DNA of 64,000 nt from an uncultured Lachnospiraceae bacterium. GTDB lineage: Bacteria; Bacillota; Clostridia; Lachnospirales; Lachnospiraceae. How positions within the stretch are numbered: the first letter of the stretch is position 1; each line of letters begins with the position of its first letter. The stretch is taken from positions 124,001 to 188,000 of the forward strand of contig CAKRSV010000004.1 in NCBI GenBank assembly GCA_934401915.1. The letters are read 5' to 3'. The position numbers and the translations under genes are program-made. The notes under the pieces are model-generated. The model searched no databases and was not told where the DNA came from. It worked only from the letters and a program-made list of their open reading frames with translations. Shown piece by piece: positions 24,907 through 33,262 of the stretch.

Positions 24907-25932
24907 ATGAATAAGGAAGATATAAGAATAAAGAATGTGATCGTTCATATCATGGATTCGACGATCGGAATGCCGGTCCTGTCGGACAAAGAGCTGGAGT
25001 ACGGCTCGGAGATCGCCGAGTTTTTGAAGGAGCACATTGCGAAGATCAGTTCCGGGGACGATGCGAAGGAGTGTCGCTTTTACCGGGAAGAGTCAGAGAT
25101 TTTTCATATCCTGGAAGAGTATGCGGATGAGAATTTCGTGCCGATCAGCAAGGATATCGCAACCATGCTGTACGAGATCATGAACAGCAATATTGACATT
25201 CCGCCGGCAGACCTGATGGTGGTTCGTTTCCGCGAGGGGGAGGACGAGTATCTGGCGCTCCTTAAAATGAACTATAAGACGCAGTATACGCACCGGACGA
25301 TGACGCTGGAGGACGGAGAAGGCAACAGCAACGAGATCATCCGTCACAAATCGCTTCTCCCGTCCGAGAGCCAGAGGCTTACCGAGGCGGCGATCATCAA
25401 GCTGGACGATCTCTCCTTGCAGGTCATCGAGAAAAAGTACGAGGTGAACGGGGAAAAGACCAACTATTTTTCCTTCCTGTTCCTGAAATGCAGCGCGCAT
25501 ATGTCGCATAAATCGAAGCTGTCGATCGTGAGCCGGGCAGTCGAGAATGTGCAGAAGGAAGGCTTTAACGATTCGGAGCGGTTTGAAAAGCAGATGCGCG
25601 CAAAGAGTATCATCCAGGAGGAGATCGAGGAGAAGGGCGGCTTTACGGTAGAGGAGATCGCAGACAAAATTTTTGAGGAAGAACCGGAATTAAAGGTGGC
25701 TTTTCAGGATAAAATGGAAAAGTACGATATGGTGAAAGAGGAGATCCAGCCGCAGAGTGAAAACACGGTGCGGAAGTATCAAAGCCAGCATCTGTTCACC
25801 GATACGGGGATCGAGATCAAGATCCCGATGGAGCAGTACAAGAATCCGCGAAGCGTGGAGTTCATCACGAACCCGGACGGAACGGTTTCGGTACTGATCA
25901 AAAACATAGAGCATCTGGAAGCAAAACTGTAA
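24907..25932 (+). CDS. Nucleoid-associated protein (NA37/YejK family)
   Basis: Cytoplasmic DNA-associated protein of 341 residues matching the NA37 family: it begins with KNVIVHIMDSTIGMPVLSDKEL, has LMVVRFREGEDEYLALLKMNYK in the core, and ends with a C-terminal part containing QHLFTDTGIEIKIPMEQYKNP and EFITNPDGTVSVLIKNIEHL. Such proteins bind the nucleoid, with YejK as the best known, but their role in Firmicutes is poorly defined. ATG at 24907 is preceded by GGGGA; ATG at 24895 is a less likely alternative. The Mbeg1-like gene follows after 36 bases, probably in the same operon. Confidence 0.88.
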   Translation: MNKEDIRIKNVIVHIMDSTIGMPVLSDKELEYGSEIAEFLKEHIAKISSGDDAKECRFYREESEIFHILEEYADENFVPISKDIATMLYEIMNSNIDIPPADLMVVRFREGEDEYLALLKMNYKTQYTHRTMTLEDGEGNSNEIIRHKSLLPSESQRLTEAAIIKLDDLSLQVIEKKYEVNGEKTNYFSFLFLKCSAHMSHKSKLSIVSRAVENVQKEGFNDSERFEKQMRAKSIIQEEIEEKGGFTVEEIADKIFEEEPELKVAFQDKMEKYDMVKEEIQPQSENTVRKYQSQHLFTDTGIEIKIPMEQYKNPRSVEFITNPDGTVSVLIKNIEHLEAKL

Positions 25933-25968
25933 GAAAGAATGACAGAACAGATAGGGAGAGGAAACGAG

Positions 25969-27150
25969 ATGGGAACGGTTCTTGATTATTTAAAGGAATA
26001 CGGAGACTATTCGTTGGAGGAGCTGCCATTCAGTGATGTGGACAGCCTGATCCTGAGCCAGTTTTCGTATCTGAAATTTGACGATATGGTTCCCGGCCTG
26101 GATGAGCCGGGGAAACAGATTTCCTTAAAGGATCTGGAGCAGCACGCACAGAAGGATAAGCTCTTTGCGGACGAGAGATACCGTGAGAACAACACGGCGC
26201 TGTATGAGGGGATGCTCGCGAGCAAGCGCTTCGGAGGGCTGAAGCTCAGTAATTATGTAAACAAGATCGATCTGGATAAGGAGACACAGTTTTCAGCGGT
26301 CACCTGTGCTTTCCCAGACGGGACATCTTACGTGGCGTTCCGGGGAACGGATGAGACGATCGTGGGCTGGAAGGAAGATCTGAACCTGGCCTTTTCCGAA
26401 CCGGTGCCGGGACAGATCATGAGCGTCGATTATCTGGAAAAAGCGGCTGCCACGCTGCAAGGCGGGTTCTGCGTCGGAGGTCATTCCAAGGGCGGCAACC
26501 TTGCGGTGTACTCTGCAATGTACTGCAAACCGGAGACGCGCGCAAGGATCACCTGGGTGTTTAACCACGATGGTCCCGGTTTCCGGCCGGAGGTGCTTAC
26601 GCAGGGCGCTTTCCGGGAAGTGGAAGAGAGAATACGCAAGACGATCCCGCACTCGTCGCTTGTGGGGATGATCCTCTTTAGCGAAGTGCCGTACCGCGTG
26701 GTGGAGAGCAAGAAGATCGGCGTGGCACAGCATGATCCGTATACCTGGCTGATCGACAAGGAGTCCTTCCGTCTGGCAGATGAAATCTACTCGGGCAGAA
26801 AAGTCATGGATGAATCGCTCAACGAGTGGATCCTGTCGCTGACGCCGGAGCAGATGCGCGTGTTTGTGGATACGCTGTATCAGATCCTGCTGGCGTCCGA
26901 GACGGACAATCTGATTGATCTGGCAGCCAACTGGCCCCAGAGCGTGCAGAAGATCCACGCAGCGCTCAAGCAGGTAGACGAGGAGACTGCCAGGACGATC
27001 ACGAAGATCATCAAGTCCTTTATGGAGCGGATATCCGTCAACACCAGGAGCTTTTTGAAGAATAAGGCAGAGCAGGAGAAGGAAAAGCTTGAGGAAGGGC
27101 TGAAGCAGCTGGAGCAAAAGACGAAGAAAACGATGGAAAAGATAGAGTAA
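25969..27150 (+). CDS. Mbeg1-like (DUF2974) alpha/beta hydrolase
   Basis: Cytoplasmic protein of 393 residues with a lipase-class alpha/beta-hydrolase core. The N-terminal region YGDYSLEELPFSDVDSLILSQFSYL is typical of the Mbeg1-like family; the strand YVAFRGTDETIVGWKEDLNLAF is followed by the nucleophile elbow GGHSKGGNLAVY with Ser173. A Glu/Lys-rich coiled coil (about 350-393) ends the protein. ATG at 25969 with GGGAGAGG upstream is preferred to ATG 25939. It lacks any export signal. Substrate unknown; lipid or acyl ester hydrolysis is the family guess. It converges on the glutamine amidotransferase gene. Confidence 0.87.
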   Translation: MGTVLDYLKEYGDYSLEELPFSDVDSLILSQFSYLKFDDMVPGLDEPGKQISLKDLEQHAQKDKLFADERYRENNTALYEGMLASKRFGGLKLSNYVNKIDLDKETQFSAVTCAFPDGTSYVAFRGTDETIVGWKEDLNLAFSEPVPGQIMSVDYLEKAAATLQGGFCVGGHSKGGNLAVYSAMYCKPETRARITWVFNHDGPGFRPEVLTQGAFREVEERIRKTIPHSSLVGMILFSEVPYRVVESKKIGVAQHDPYTWLIDKESFRLADEIYSGRKVMDESLNEWILSLTPEQMRVFVDTLYQILLASETDNLIDLAANWPQSVQKIHAALKQVDEETARTITKIIKSFMERISVNTRSFLKNKAEQEKEKLEEGLKQLEQKTKKTMEKIE

Positions 27151-27168
27151 GAGAAGGAAACAGGCGGT

Positions 27169-27813
27169 TCATCCGACAGAGAGTGACAGAAAATGCTCCA
27201 GAAGAATATCGCCGCCGTTTTCCAGACAACGTTCGGGGTGCCACTGTACGCCGAGGATGGGGAGGGAGTCGTGCATGATCCCCTCGATCACATTGTCCCC
27301 GGAACGGCAGACGGCGAGGAGGGACAGTCCAAGTCGGTTGATCCCCTGATGGTGGGCGGAGTTTACGATCGTGCTCAGACCGTAGAGCTGGTAGAAAAAG
27401 TCATCTCGCCGCAGACCGCTGTGATAGACCGGATGGCTCTGGTCGTGACCGGTCCACTGGTGGATGGAGGCTGTTTCCAGATCCTGATGGATGTCGCCGC
27501 CGAAGTAGATGTTGATCAGCTGGATTCCCTTGCAGATGCCAAGAATGGGACGTTTGCTCTGTACGAAAAAGTCAAGGATCTGAAGCTGGAGGATATCCAG
27601 CTCGGTGTCGATGGTGCGGGAGCCGTGGTTATGCTGGCCGAAAAAGGCGGGCGTGATGTCGCCGCCGCCCGGAAGGACGAGGTAGTCGGCGGAGGCTGCT
27701 TTTTCCTTGCTGAGAGTGTAGAATACCCGTGCACCAAGGGAGCGGAAAGCCCTTTCATAATTTTGTGTGTCCCGGCTTCTTCCAGCAATGACTACATAAG
27801 GTTGAGAAGGCAT
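27169..27813 (-). CDS. Gamma-glutamyl-gamma-aminobutyrate hydrolase family protein (class I amidotransferase)
   Basis: Peptidase C26 family protein of 214 residues, PuuD-like. The catalytic triad pattern is visible: the nucleophile Cys in ILGICKGIQLINIYFGG, the His-x-Glu in GVQWHPERCL, and a LPGGGDITPAFF oxyanion-side segment. It would cleave gamma-glutamyl amide bonds, for example in polyamine or GABA breakdown, though no polyamine genes are nearby. The ATG at 27813 has AGGAG nine bases upstream on the minus strand; the open frame extends upstream without homology. The family is normally about 240-250 residues, so this is a short member. Confidence 0.85.
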   Translation of the reverse strand: MPSQPYVVIAGRSRDTQNYERAFRSLGARVFYTLSKEKAASADYLVLPGGGDITPAFFGQHNHGSRTIDTELDILQLQILDFFVQSKRPILGICKGIQLINIYFGGDIHQDLETASIHQWTGHDQSHPVYHSGLRRDDFFYQLYGLSTIVNSAHHQGINRLGLSLLAVCRSGDNVIEGIMHDSLPILGVQWHPERCLENGGDILLEHFLSLSVG

Positions 27814-27924
27814 GATGGATGGTGCTCCTGCGTGACTCTTACGAGTATGATATGACAAAGCGCCCGGAGCGTGACAAAAGGGATCAGAGAAGGAGCGCGG
27901 CGCTGCCCGGAAATGGAGGCTATG

Positions 27925-28278
27925 ATGGAAAAACGCATCAAAAATTACCGCAGATACATGGACGAATGGATCGCAAAGCTGGAAAAGGAATCCGGCGGAG
28001 CAGATATAGACAGTCTGATACAGGAACACCTGACACAGATCGGGTTCTTTCAGCATGAGCGGCTGGTGCATCTGATCGTGACGGTCACATTTGCATTGCT
28101 GGAGATGCTGGCGCTTCTTATGTCGATCCTTTCGGCAGAACCGGGGCCGATGCTGCTTGCGTTGTTCGTATTGATCCTCCTGATCCCTTATGTCAGGCAT
28201 TATTACATATTGGAAAACGAAGTACAGAAGATGTATGGACAGTACGACAGGCTGACGGAGATGCGGCAGAGAAAGTAG
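27925..28278 (+). CDS. Small membrane protein with two helices, unknown
   Basis: Predicted 117-residue protein. A charged N-terminal part (MEKRIKNYRRYMDEWIAKLEKE) is followed by two hydrophobic segments, LIVTVTFALLEMLALLMSIL and MLLALFVLILLIPYVRHYY, and a polar C-terminal tail with YGQYDRLTEMRQRK. GGAGG lies five bases before the chosen ATG; ATG at 27922 and 27913 are alternatives. It is divergent from the amidotransferase gene and followed by a terminator, so it forms a single-gene unit. I do not recognise the family. Confidence 0.7.
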   Translation: MEKRIKNYRRYMDEWIAKLEKESGGADIDSLIQEHLTQIGFFQHERLVHLIVTVTFALLEMLALLMSILSAEPGPMLLALFVLILLIPYVRHYYILENEVQKMYGQYDRLTEMRQRK

Positions 28279-28311
28279 GGGAGATTACTTTTTGAAGAGA
28301 ATACAGATAAG

Positions 28312-28359
28312 AAACAGCATTTTGGCAGCAGGAAACGCCGCCGGAATGCTGTTTTTTTT
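28312..28359 (+). terminator. Rho-independent terminator after the small membrane protein
   Basis: AAACAGCATT (28312-28321) pairs with AATGCTGTTT (28345-28354), with a GC-rich inner loop (GGC/GCC) and a T run to 28359. Confidence 0.85.
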
Positions 28360-28421
28360 CTGCGCAGAAAACCTTTACACATTCCTTTTGTGCGCTTTTT
28401 ACAATTTTTCTCAAATAATGG

Positions 28422-28450
28422 TTGCGCATTTGTAAAGAATACAATATAAT
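28422..28450 (+). promoter_or_regulatory. Promoter for the GH43-GH51 operon
   Basis: TTGCGC (28422-28427) and TATAAT (28445-28450) at 17-base spacing. It lies within repeats of TTTACAA/TTGTAAA (about 28399-28405, 28430-28436, 28472-28478) that could be operator sequence. Confidence 0.65.
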
Positions 28451-28508
28451 TTAGATACAAATAAAATACTTTACAATTATCAAAAGCATAATACAGGAGT
28501 AGTGGACG

Positions 28509-29480
28509 ATGAAAAACGAAAAAGACACGCAATACAACAAACCATGGATCCTGCAGCGCGCAGACCCTTATGTATACAGACACACAGACGGAATGTATTA
28601 CTTCACGGCGTCCGTACCCGCATACGACGGGATCGTACTGCGGCGGTCCGCCACGCTGGAGGGGCTTGCGCAGGCGCCGGAGACGGAGATCTGGCACAAG
28701 CATGAGGACGGCATTATGAGCTGTCACGTCTGGGCGCCCGAGCTGCACTATATCGACGGCGCGTGGTACATCTATTTTGCGGCGGGGAATAAAGACGATG
28801 TGTGGGCGATCCGCCCCTATGTGCTGGAATGTAAGGATGCAGATCCGATCGCCGGAACCTGGACGGAGAAGGGCAAGATGCAGCGGGCAGACGAGGACGA
28901 GTTCTCCTTTGAGGCGTTTTCGCTGGATGCAACAGTCTTTGAAAACCAGGGGAAATGGTATTATATCTGGGCAGAAAAGGTGGGAGTCGGCAAGCAGATC
29001 TCCAACCTGTACATCGGGGAACTGGAGACGCCCTACAAGCTGAAAACGGTGCAGGTGCTCCTGACAACGCCGGATTACGACTGGGAACGGGTCGGCTACT
29101 GGGTCAATGAAGGACCGGCGGTTCTCAAGAAAAACGGCAAGATCTTTCTGACGTATTCGGCGTCGGAGACGGGCGTGGCATATTGCGTGGGGATGCTGAC
29201 CGCAGATGCGGATTCCGACCTGGTCGATCCGCTTTCCTGGCATAAAGAAAGATATCCGGTGCTCTGTTCTGACGACGAGATCGGGATTTACGGGCCGGGG
29301 CACAACAGTTTTACGGTGGACGAAGAGGGGAACGATATCATGGTATTTCACGCCAGGACCGAGACGGAGATCGTCGGCAATCCTCTGTACAATCCGAACC
29401 GCCATGCGATGTTTATGCGGGTGGACTGGAAGGATGAAAAGCCGGTATTTGCTTTTCAGAGAACAGGGAAGGCTGTATAA
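28509..29480 (+). CDS. Glycoside hydrolase family 43 enzyme, cytoplasmic
   Basis: Five-bladed beta-propeller glycosidase of 323 residues without a signal peptide, so it acts inside the cell. The expected acids are seen: an Asp in QRADPYVYRHTDGMYYFT (general base), an Asp in AFSLDATVFENQGKWYYIW, and a Glu in WVNEGPAVLKKNGKIFLTYS (general acid). The sequence HNSFTVDEEGNDIMVFHAR matches the blade V metal-site region. The likely activity is alpha-L-arabinofuranosidase on imported arabino-oligosaccharides. ATG is preceded by CAGGAG. The GH51 gene follows at 54 bases, which fits a shared pathway. Confidence 0.92.
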   Translation: MKNEKDTQYNKPWILQRADPYVYRHTDGMYYFTASVPAYDGIVLRRSATLEGLAQAPETEIWHKHEDGIMSCHVWAPELHYIDGAWYIYFAAGNKDDVWAIRPYVLECKDADPIAGTWTEKGKMQRADEDEFSFEAFSLDATVFENQGKWYYIWAEKVGVGKQISNLYIGELETPYKLKTVQVLLTTPDYDWERVGYWVNEGPAVLKKNGKIFLTYSASETGVAYCVGMLTADADSDLVDPLSWHKERYPVLCSDDEIGIYGPGHNSFTVDEEGNDIMVFHARTETEIVGNPLYNPNRHAMFMRVDWKDEKPVFAFQRTGKAV

Positions 29481-29534
29481 TGGTATAGTACAAATTAAAA
29501 TGTTTTATAAAGGAGTAAAAGAAAGGGGCAGACT

Positions 29535-31043
29535 ATGGCAAAACTGGTTATCAACGAAAAGAAAAAGAAGGGACACATCAACCCGGAGATCTACGGGCAT
29601 TTCTCAGAGCATCTGGGAAGATGCATCTACGAGGGGCTTTACGTGGGAGAGGATTCGGACATTCCCAACGTGAACGGGATGCGCAAGGACGTGGTGGATG
29701 CGCTGAAAGAAATGCAGATCCCGGTGCTGCGCTGGCCGGGCGGCTGTTTTGCTGACGAGTATCACTGGAAGGACGGCATCGGTCCGAAGGAGAAGCGTAA
29801 GAAGATGATCAACACGCACTGGGGAGGCGTGGTCGAGGACAACAGCTTCGGTACGCATGAGTTTTTTGAACTCTGCGAGCAGCTTGGCTGTAAGACTTAT
29901 GTAAACGGAAATGTGGGAAGCGGCACCGTGCAGGAGATGAGCGAGTGGGTGGAATATATCACGTTCGACGGGGTATCGCCGATGGCGGATCTGCGTAAGC
30001 AGAACGGGCACGAAAAGCCGTGGAAGATAGACTACTTTGGCGTGGGCAATGAAAACTGGGGCTGCGGCGGCAGCATGACGCCGGAATACTATGCAAATCT
30101 GTACCGCAGATACCAGACCTATGTGCGGCAGTACCATCCGGAACAGCCGATCCGGAAAATCTGCGGAGGCCCTAACGTGGCAGACTATTTCTGGACGGAG
30201 AAGGTTTTAAAGACCTGCTATGAGCCGCCGCATCCGGGTAATGCACACGGCTATATGGATGGTCTTTCCCTGCATTATTACGTGCATCCCGAGGGATGGG
30301 AGATCAAGGGAAGCGCGACAGAGTTTGACGATAAGGTATGGTATAAGACGCTGGCTAAGGCAAAATACATAGAGGAGCTGATAAACCGCCATGGAGCGAT
30401 CATGGATCAGTACGACCCGGAGAAGAAGATCGGTATGATCGTGGATGAGTGGGGCTGCTGGTTTACCGTGGAGCCGGGCACAAATCCGGGATTTCTGTAT
30501 CAGCAGAACACGATGAGAGATGCGCTGGTGGCAGGCGTGTCCCTGAATATCTTCAATAAGCACTGCGACCGTGTGAAGATGGCGTGTATCGCGCAGATGG
30601 TCAACGTGCTGCAGTCGGTGATCCTGACGGAGGGACCGAAGATGATCCTGACGCCTACCTATCATGTATTTCATATGTATAAGCATCACCAGGATGCGGA
30701 GCTGCTGGAAAGCTATATTGATGGAAACCGCCAGATCGGTGAGGACGAGGAATATCGGGTGCCTCTTCTGGAGGAATCGGTGTCTGTGAGTGCGGACGGC
30801 TGCGTGAATATCACGCTCAACAATCTTTCGGTGAAGGAGGATGTGCCGGTAGAAGTCTCTTTTGCAGAGCTGAAGCCTGCGGAGGTGACAGCGGCGATCC
30901 TGACGCAGGAGATGCACGCCCACAACACCTTTGACGAGCCGGAGAAGGTGAAGGAAGAAGTGTTTACGGCATATGAGATCAGGGACGGCAAGCTCTGCTT
31001 TACCGCGCCGGCATGCAGTGTGATCAGCCTGCGGGTGAAATAG
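29535..31043 (+). CDS. Alpha-L-arabinofuranosidase, GH51
   Basis: Cytoplasmic retaining arabinofuranosidase of 502 residues, the usual length. It releases terminal L-arabinose from arabino-oligosaccharides. The acid/base Glu173 lies in [11 protein letters not shown] and the nucleophile Glu305 in [10 protein letters not shown]; the opening [20 protein letters not shown] and the [19 protein letters not shown] segment are typical. The C-terminal beta-sandwich starts near residue 400. Good ribosome site further upstream (AAGGAGTAAAAGAAAGGGG). It is the second gene of the arabinoside operon and is followed by the DUF6171 gene after 26 bases. Confidence 0.96.
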   Translation: MAKLVINEKKKKGHINPEIYGHFSEHLGRCIYEGLYVGEDSDIPNVNGMRKDVVDALKEMQIPVLRWPGGCFADEYHWKDGIGPKEKRKKMINTHWGGVVEDNSFGTHEFFELCEQLGCKTYVNGNVGSGTVQEMSEWVEYITFDGVSPMADLRKQNGHEKPWKIDYFGVGNENWGCGGSMTPEYYANLYRRYQTYVRQYHPEQPIRKICGGPNVADYFWTEKVLKTCYEPPHPGNAHGYMDGLSLHYYVHPEGWEIKGSATEFDDKVWYKTLAKAKYIEELINRHGAIMDQYDPEKKIGMIVDEWGCWFTVEPGTNPGFLYQQNTMRDALVAGVSLNIFNKHCDRVKMACIAQMVNVLQSVILTEGPKMILTPTYHVFHMYKHHQDAELLESYIDGNRQIGEDEEYRVPLLEESVSVSADGCVNITLNNLSVKEDVPVEVSFAELKPAEVTAAILTQEMHAHNTFDEPEKVKEEVFTAYEIRDGKLCFTAPACSVISLRVK

Positions 31044-31069
31044 AGAACGTGTAATGGGGGAGATTGCGG

Positions 31070-31351
31070 ATGGAAGAGAAATGGAAAGAACAGCCTGTGC
31101 GGCATTGCAGAAAGTGTCTTACCAGGGATATGGACTGGGATGGATATTTTGACAATCTGCACAGCTACATTGATCATCTGGACGCAGACAGCAAGGTTGA
31201 TGGGCCGCTTTATGAAAAGCGGCTCGCTTCCTGCAAACGCTGTGATCTTCTGATGGACGGAATGTGCAGAGCCTGCGGCTGTTATGTCGAACTGCGGGCA
31301 GCCATGCGCAAAAACGCCTGTCCCTATGAGAAGTGGAAGGCAGAACTCTGA
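31070..31351 (+). CDS. DUF6171 family cysteine-rich small protein
   Basis: Protein of 93 residues with spaced cysteine pairs: CRKCL near residue 15, CKRCDLL, CRACGCYV and a final CPYEKW, a pattern suited to binding zinc or an iron-sulfur cluster. I recognise it as a DUF6171-type protein, a family with no known role. ATG at 31070 has GGGGGAG seven bases upstream; TTG at 31064 is too close to it. It is the third gene after GH43-GH51 and probably read through with them. What it does in an arabinose operon is unknown. Confidence 0.8.
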   Translation: MEEKWKEQPVRHCRKCLTRDMDWDGYFDNLHSYIDHLDADSKVDGPLYEKRLASCKRCDLLMDGMCRACGCYVELRAAMRKNACPYEKWKAEL

Positions 31352-31418
31352 ACGGATTCTTTAGATTTCTTTTATCTGGTGAAATAATGTTCTTATTTTC
31401 AAAAAAATTCATCAAAAT

Positions 31419-31450
31419 CTAAATATTTCAATAAAAACTAAAATATTTCA
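31419..31450 (+). repeat. Direct repeat CTAAA(A)TATTTCA upstream of the sugar-binding protein promoter
   Basis: Two copies, CTAAATATTTCA (31419-31430) and CTAAAATATTTCA (31438-31450), are about 19-20 bases apart and end nine bases before the -35 box. Two helical turns apart on one face, they suit a transcription factor or an UP element. Confidence 0.65.
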
Positions 31451-31458
31451 AAAAGATA

Positions 31459-31487
31459 TTGACTTATAAAAGATACTATTGTACAAT
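31459..31487 (+). promoter_or_regulatory. Promoter for the arabinoside ABC transporter
   Basis: TTGACT (31459-31464) and TACAAT (31482-31487) with a 17-base spacer, 200 bases before the binding-protein gene. Confidence 0.75.
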
Positions 31488-31684
31488 GTGTTCATAAGAT
31501 AATCATTCCGAAAGAAAAAAATACGCAAGTTGCTAAAATGCATGGTGGTAACGAAAGCAAATTGCCAATGTTTTGATATAGGGTGGAATGTACTTCGTGC
31601 AAATAGCCCAATGGCATTGCGCAGAGTATCAAGAGGATGATTATCGACAACCAATTTTTCACTATATATTAAGGAGGAAAAGAA

Positions 31685-33169
31685 ATGAAAAAGAAGGTTT
31701 TGGCTACTTTGTTAAGTGTTGCTATGGTTTCTTCCATTCTTGCGGGCTGCGGCTCCTCGAACGGAACAGCTTCCACAGACGGCGCATCGACAGACAGCGC
31801 GGCAGCAGACGACACGGCAGCAGACGACACGGCTTCAGATGCTGCGGAGGGAACAGATGAGGCGGCGGCAGACGACGCGGCTGCAGAGGAGGAGATCCCG
31901 TCCTCTACCTTTGGTGATCCGAACGGAACACACATGGAGATGTGGACATTCGTGGAACTTCACGGACAGCACTACGGCAATATGGTTGAGAAGTGGAACG
32001 CAGAGAATCCGGACAGAACGATCGAGATTACCTGCACTACATATCCTTACAGCGACATGCACACCAAGCTGCTGACATCCCTGACAGCAGGCACGGGCGC
32101 TCCGGACATCTGCGATGTTGAGATCGGTCAGTTCCCGAACGTGGTTGCAGGTCTTGATACCTGGCTCGTTCCTTTGGACGATTACGCAGCCCCTTATATG
32201 GAGACGATGGTAAAAGCCCGTATGGACGTGTATGCCGGATCTGACGGACACTACTATGGCGCTCCTTATCACGTAGGCGCAACGGTTATGTATTATAACG
32301 CAGCAGCTATGGCAGAGGCTATGGGAATCTCACAGGACGATGTGATCGCAAAGATCGATTCCGTTGTAACATGGGATGACTATGCAGCACTTGGACAGGA
32401 ATATCTGGATGCAGTAGCAACGGAAGGAAAATACTGGACATCTGTTGATACAGGCGGCGTTGACTGGCAGTGGATCGCAATGGCTGAGTACGGCGAGGAC
32501 TGGACAGGCGGATTCGATGGAACAGCGAATGTACAGCTTGAGTCCGTTAAGAAGATGCTGACCATGGAGCAGAGCTGGGTAAACAGCGGTCTTGCAGAGG
32601 TTTCTCCTGACGGACACGTTGACCTTGAGGCTGGTTTCCAGAACATCCTTGACCACAACATCGTATCCTTCCCGAAGGCAATGTGGTACATGAGCCGTTT
32701 CACAAACTATATGCCGGAAGAAAAGGGCAACTGGTACATTGCTAAGTGTCCTGTATTCGAAGCAGGTCAGCCTTGCTCCGTCGGTGTAGGTGGTACAGGT
32801 ACAGTTGTGACACAGCAGTCCGCAAACCAGGAGCTTGCAGCAGAATTCCTTTGCTGGGCTAAGATGTCGGAAGAGGGCGAGCAGCTTATCTGGGATAACC
32901 TCGGATTCGACGTATGTAACACAGCTCTTTGGAACGACGACGCATTCGCACATGACGACAGCAACCAGTACAATGCTTTCTTCATCAACTATCCTTACGA
33001 TGTACTTTACAGCATCAAAGATGACATCGGCAAGATCTACTCTGTAGCGATCAGCCCGACCATCAACGAGCAGATGTGCAACGTAACGCTGAATGACATT
33101 CTTGAGAATGGCATGGATGTTGACGAAGCATTACAGGCAGCACAGGATGTTGTTGATCTGGAGCAGTAA
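31685..33169 (+). CDS. Sugar ABC transporter substrate-binding lipoprotein
   Basis: Family 1 extracellular solute-binding protein of 494 residues, anchored by the lipobox LAGC (Cys23) after a hydrophobic signal. A striking acidic Ala/Ser/Thr/Asp linker (about 25-75) tethers the binding domain to the membrane. The core has IEITCTTYPYSDMHTKLLTSLTAGTGAPDICDVEIGQFP, typical of oligosaccharide-binding proteins. The neighbours (two permeases, GH43, GH51, surface GH43) suggest arabino-oligosaccharides as the ligand. AAGGAGG precedes the ATG. A terminator-like hairpin follows the stop, so it is probably made in excess over the permeases. Confidence 0.95.
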   Translation: MKKKVLATLLSVAMVSSILAGCGSSNGTASTDGASTDSAAADDTAADDTASDAAEGTDEAAADDAAAEEEIPSSTFGDPNGTHMEMWTFVELHGQHYGNMVEKWNAENPDRTIEITCTTYPYSDMHTKLLTSLTAGTGAPDICDVEIGQFPNVVAGLDTWLVPLDDYAAPYMETMVKARMDVYAGSDGHYYGAPYHVGATVMYYNAAAMAEAMGISQDDVIAKIDSVVTWDDYAALGQEYLDAVATEGKYWTSVDTGGVDWQWIAMAEYGEDWTGGFDGTANVQLESVKKMLTMEQSWVNSGLAEVSPDGHVDLEAGFQNILDHNIVSFPKAMWYMSRFTNYMPEEKGNWYIAKCPVFEAGQPCSVGVGGTGTVVTQQSANQELAAEFLCWAKMSEEGEQLIWDNLGFDVCNTALWNDDAFAHDDSNQYNAFFINYPYDVLYSIKDDIGKIYSVAISPTINEQMCNVTLNDILENGMDVDEALQAAQDVVDLEQ

Positions 33170-33189
33170 GAGATACCTTAGAATTTCAT

Positions 33190-33222
33190 AGAGGGGATTG
33201 GGTGCAATCCCCTCTGTTTTTA
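33190..33222 (+). terminator. Partial terminator between binding protein and permeases
   Basis: Perfect 11-bp stem AGAGGGGATTG / CAATCCCCTCT with loop GGTG, then GTTTTTAT. Placed between co-functional genes, it would lower permease expression relative to the binding protein. Confidence 0.8.
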
Positions 33223-33262
33223 TCTAAAAAACATATGTGTTTTGGGTAAGGAGTGTGTGCAT

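Larger units (their letters stand above)
31352..31684 (+). other. Promoter and long 5' leader of the sugar-binding protein
   Basis: No coding signal. The first 100 bases are A/T-rich and hold two direct repeats and a promoter; the remaining roughly 190 bases are an untranslated leader ending in AAGGAGG. The leader contains short self-complementary stretches but no riboswitch class I could recognise. Confidence 0.6.

Noticed and set aside
27193..27855. Plus-strand open frame opposite the glutamine amidotransferase
   Set aside because: The minus strand encodes an intact catalytic triad; the plus frame has no homology.
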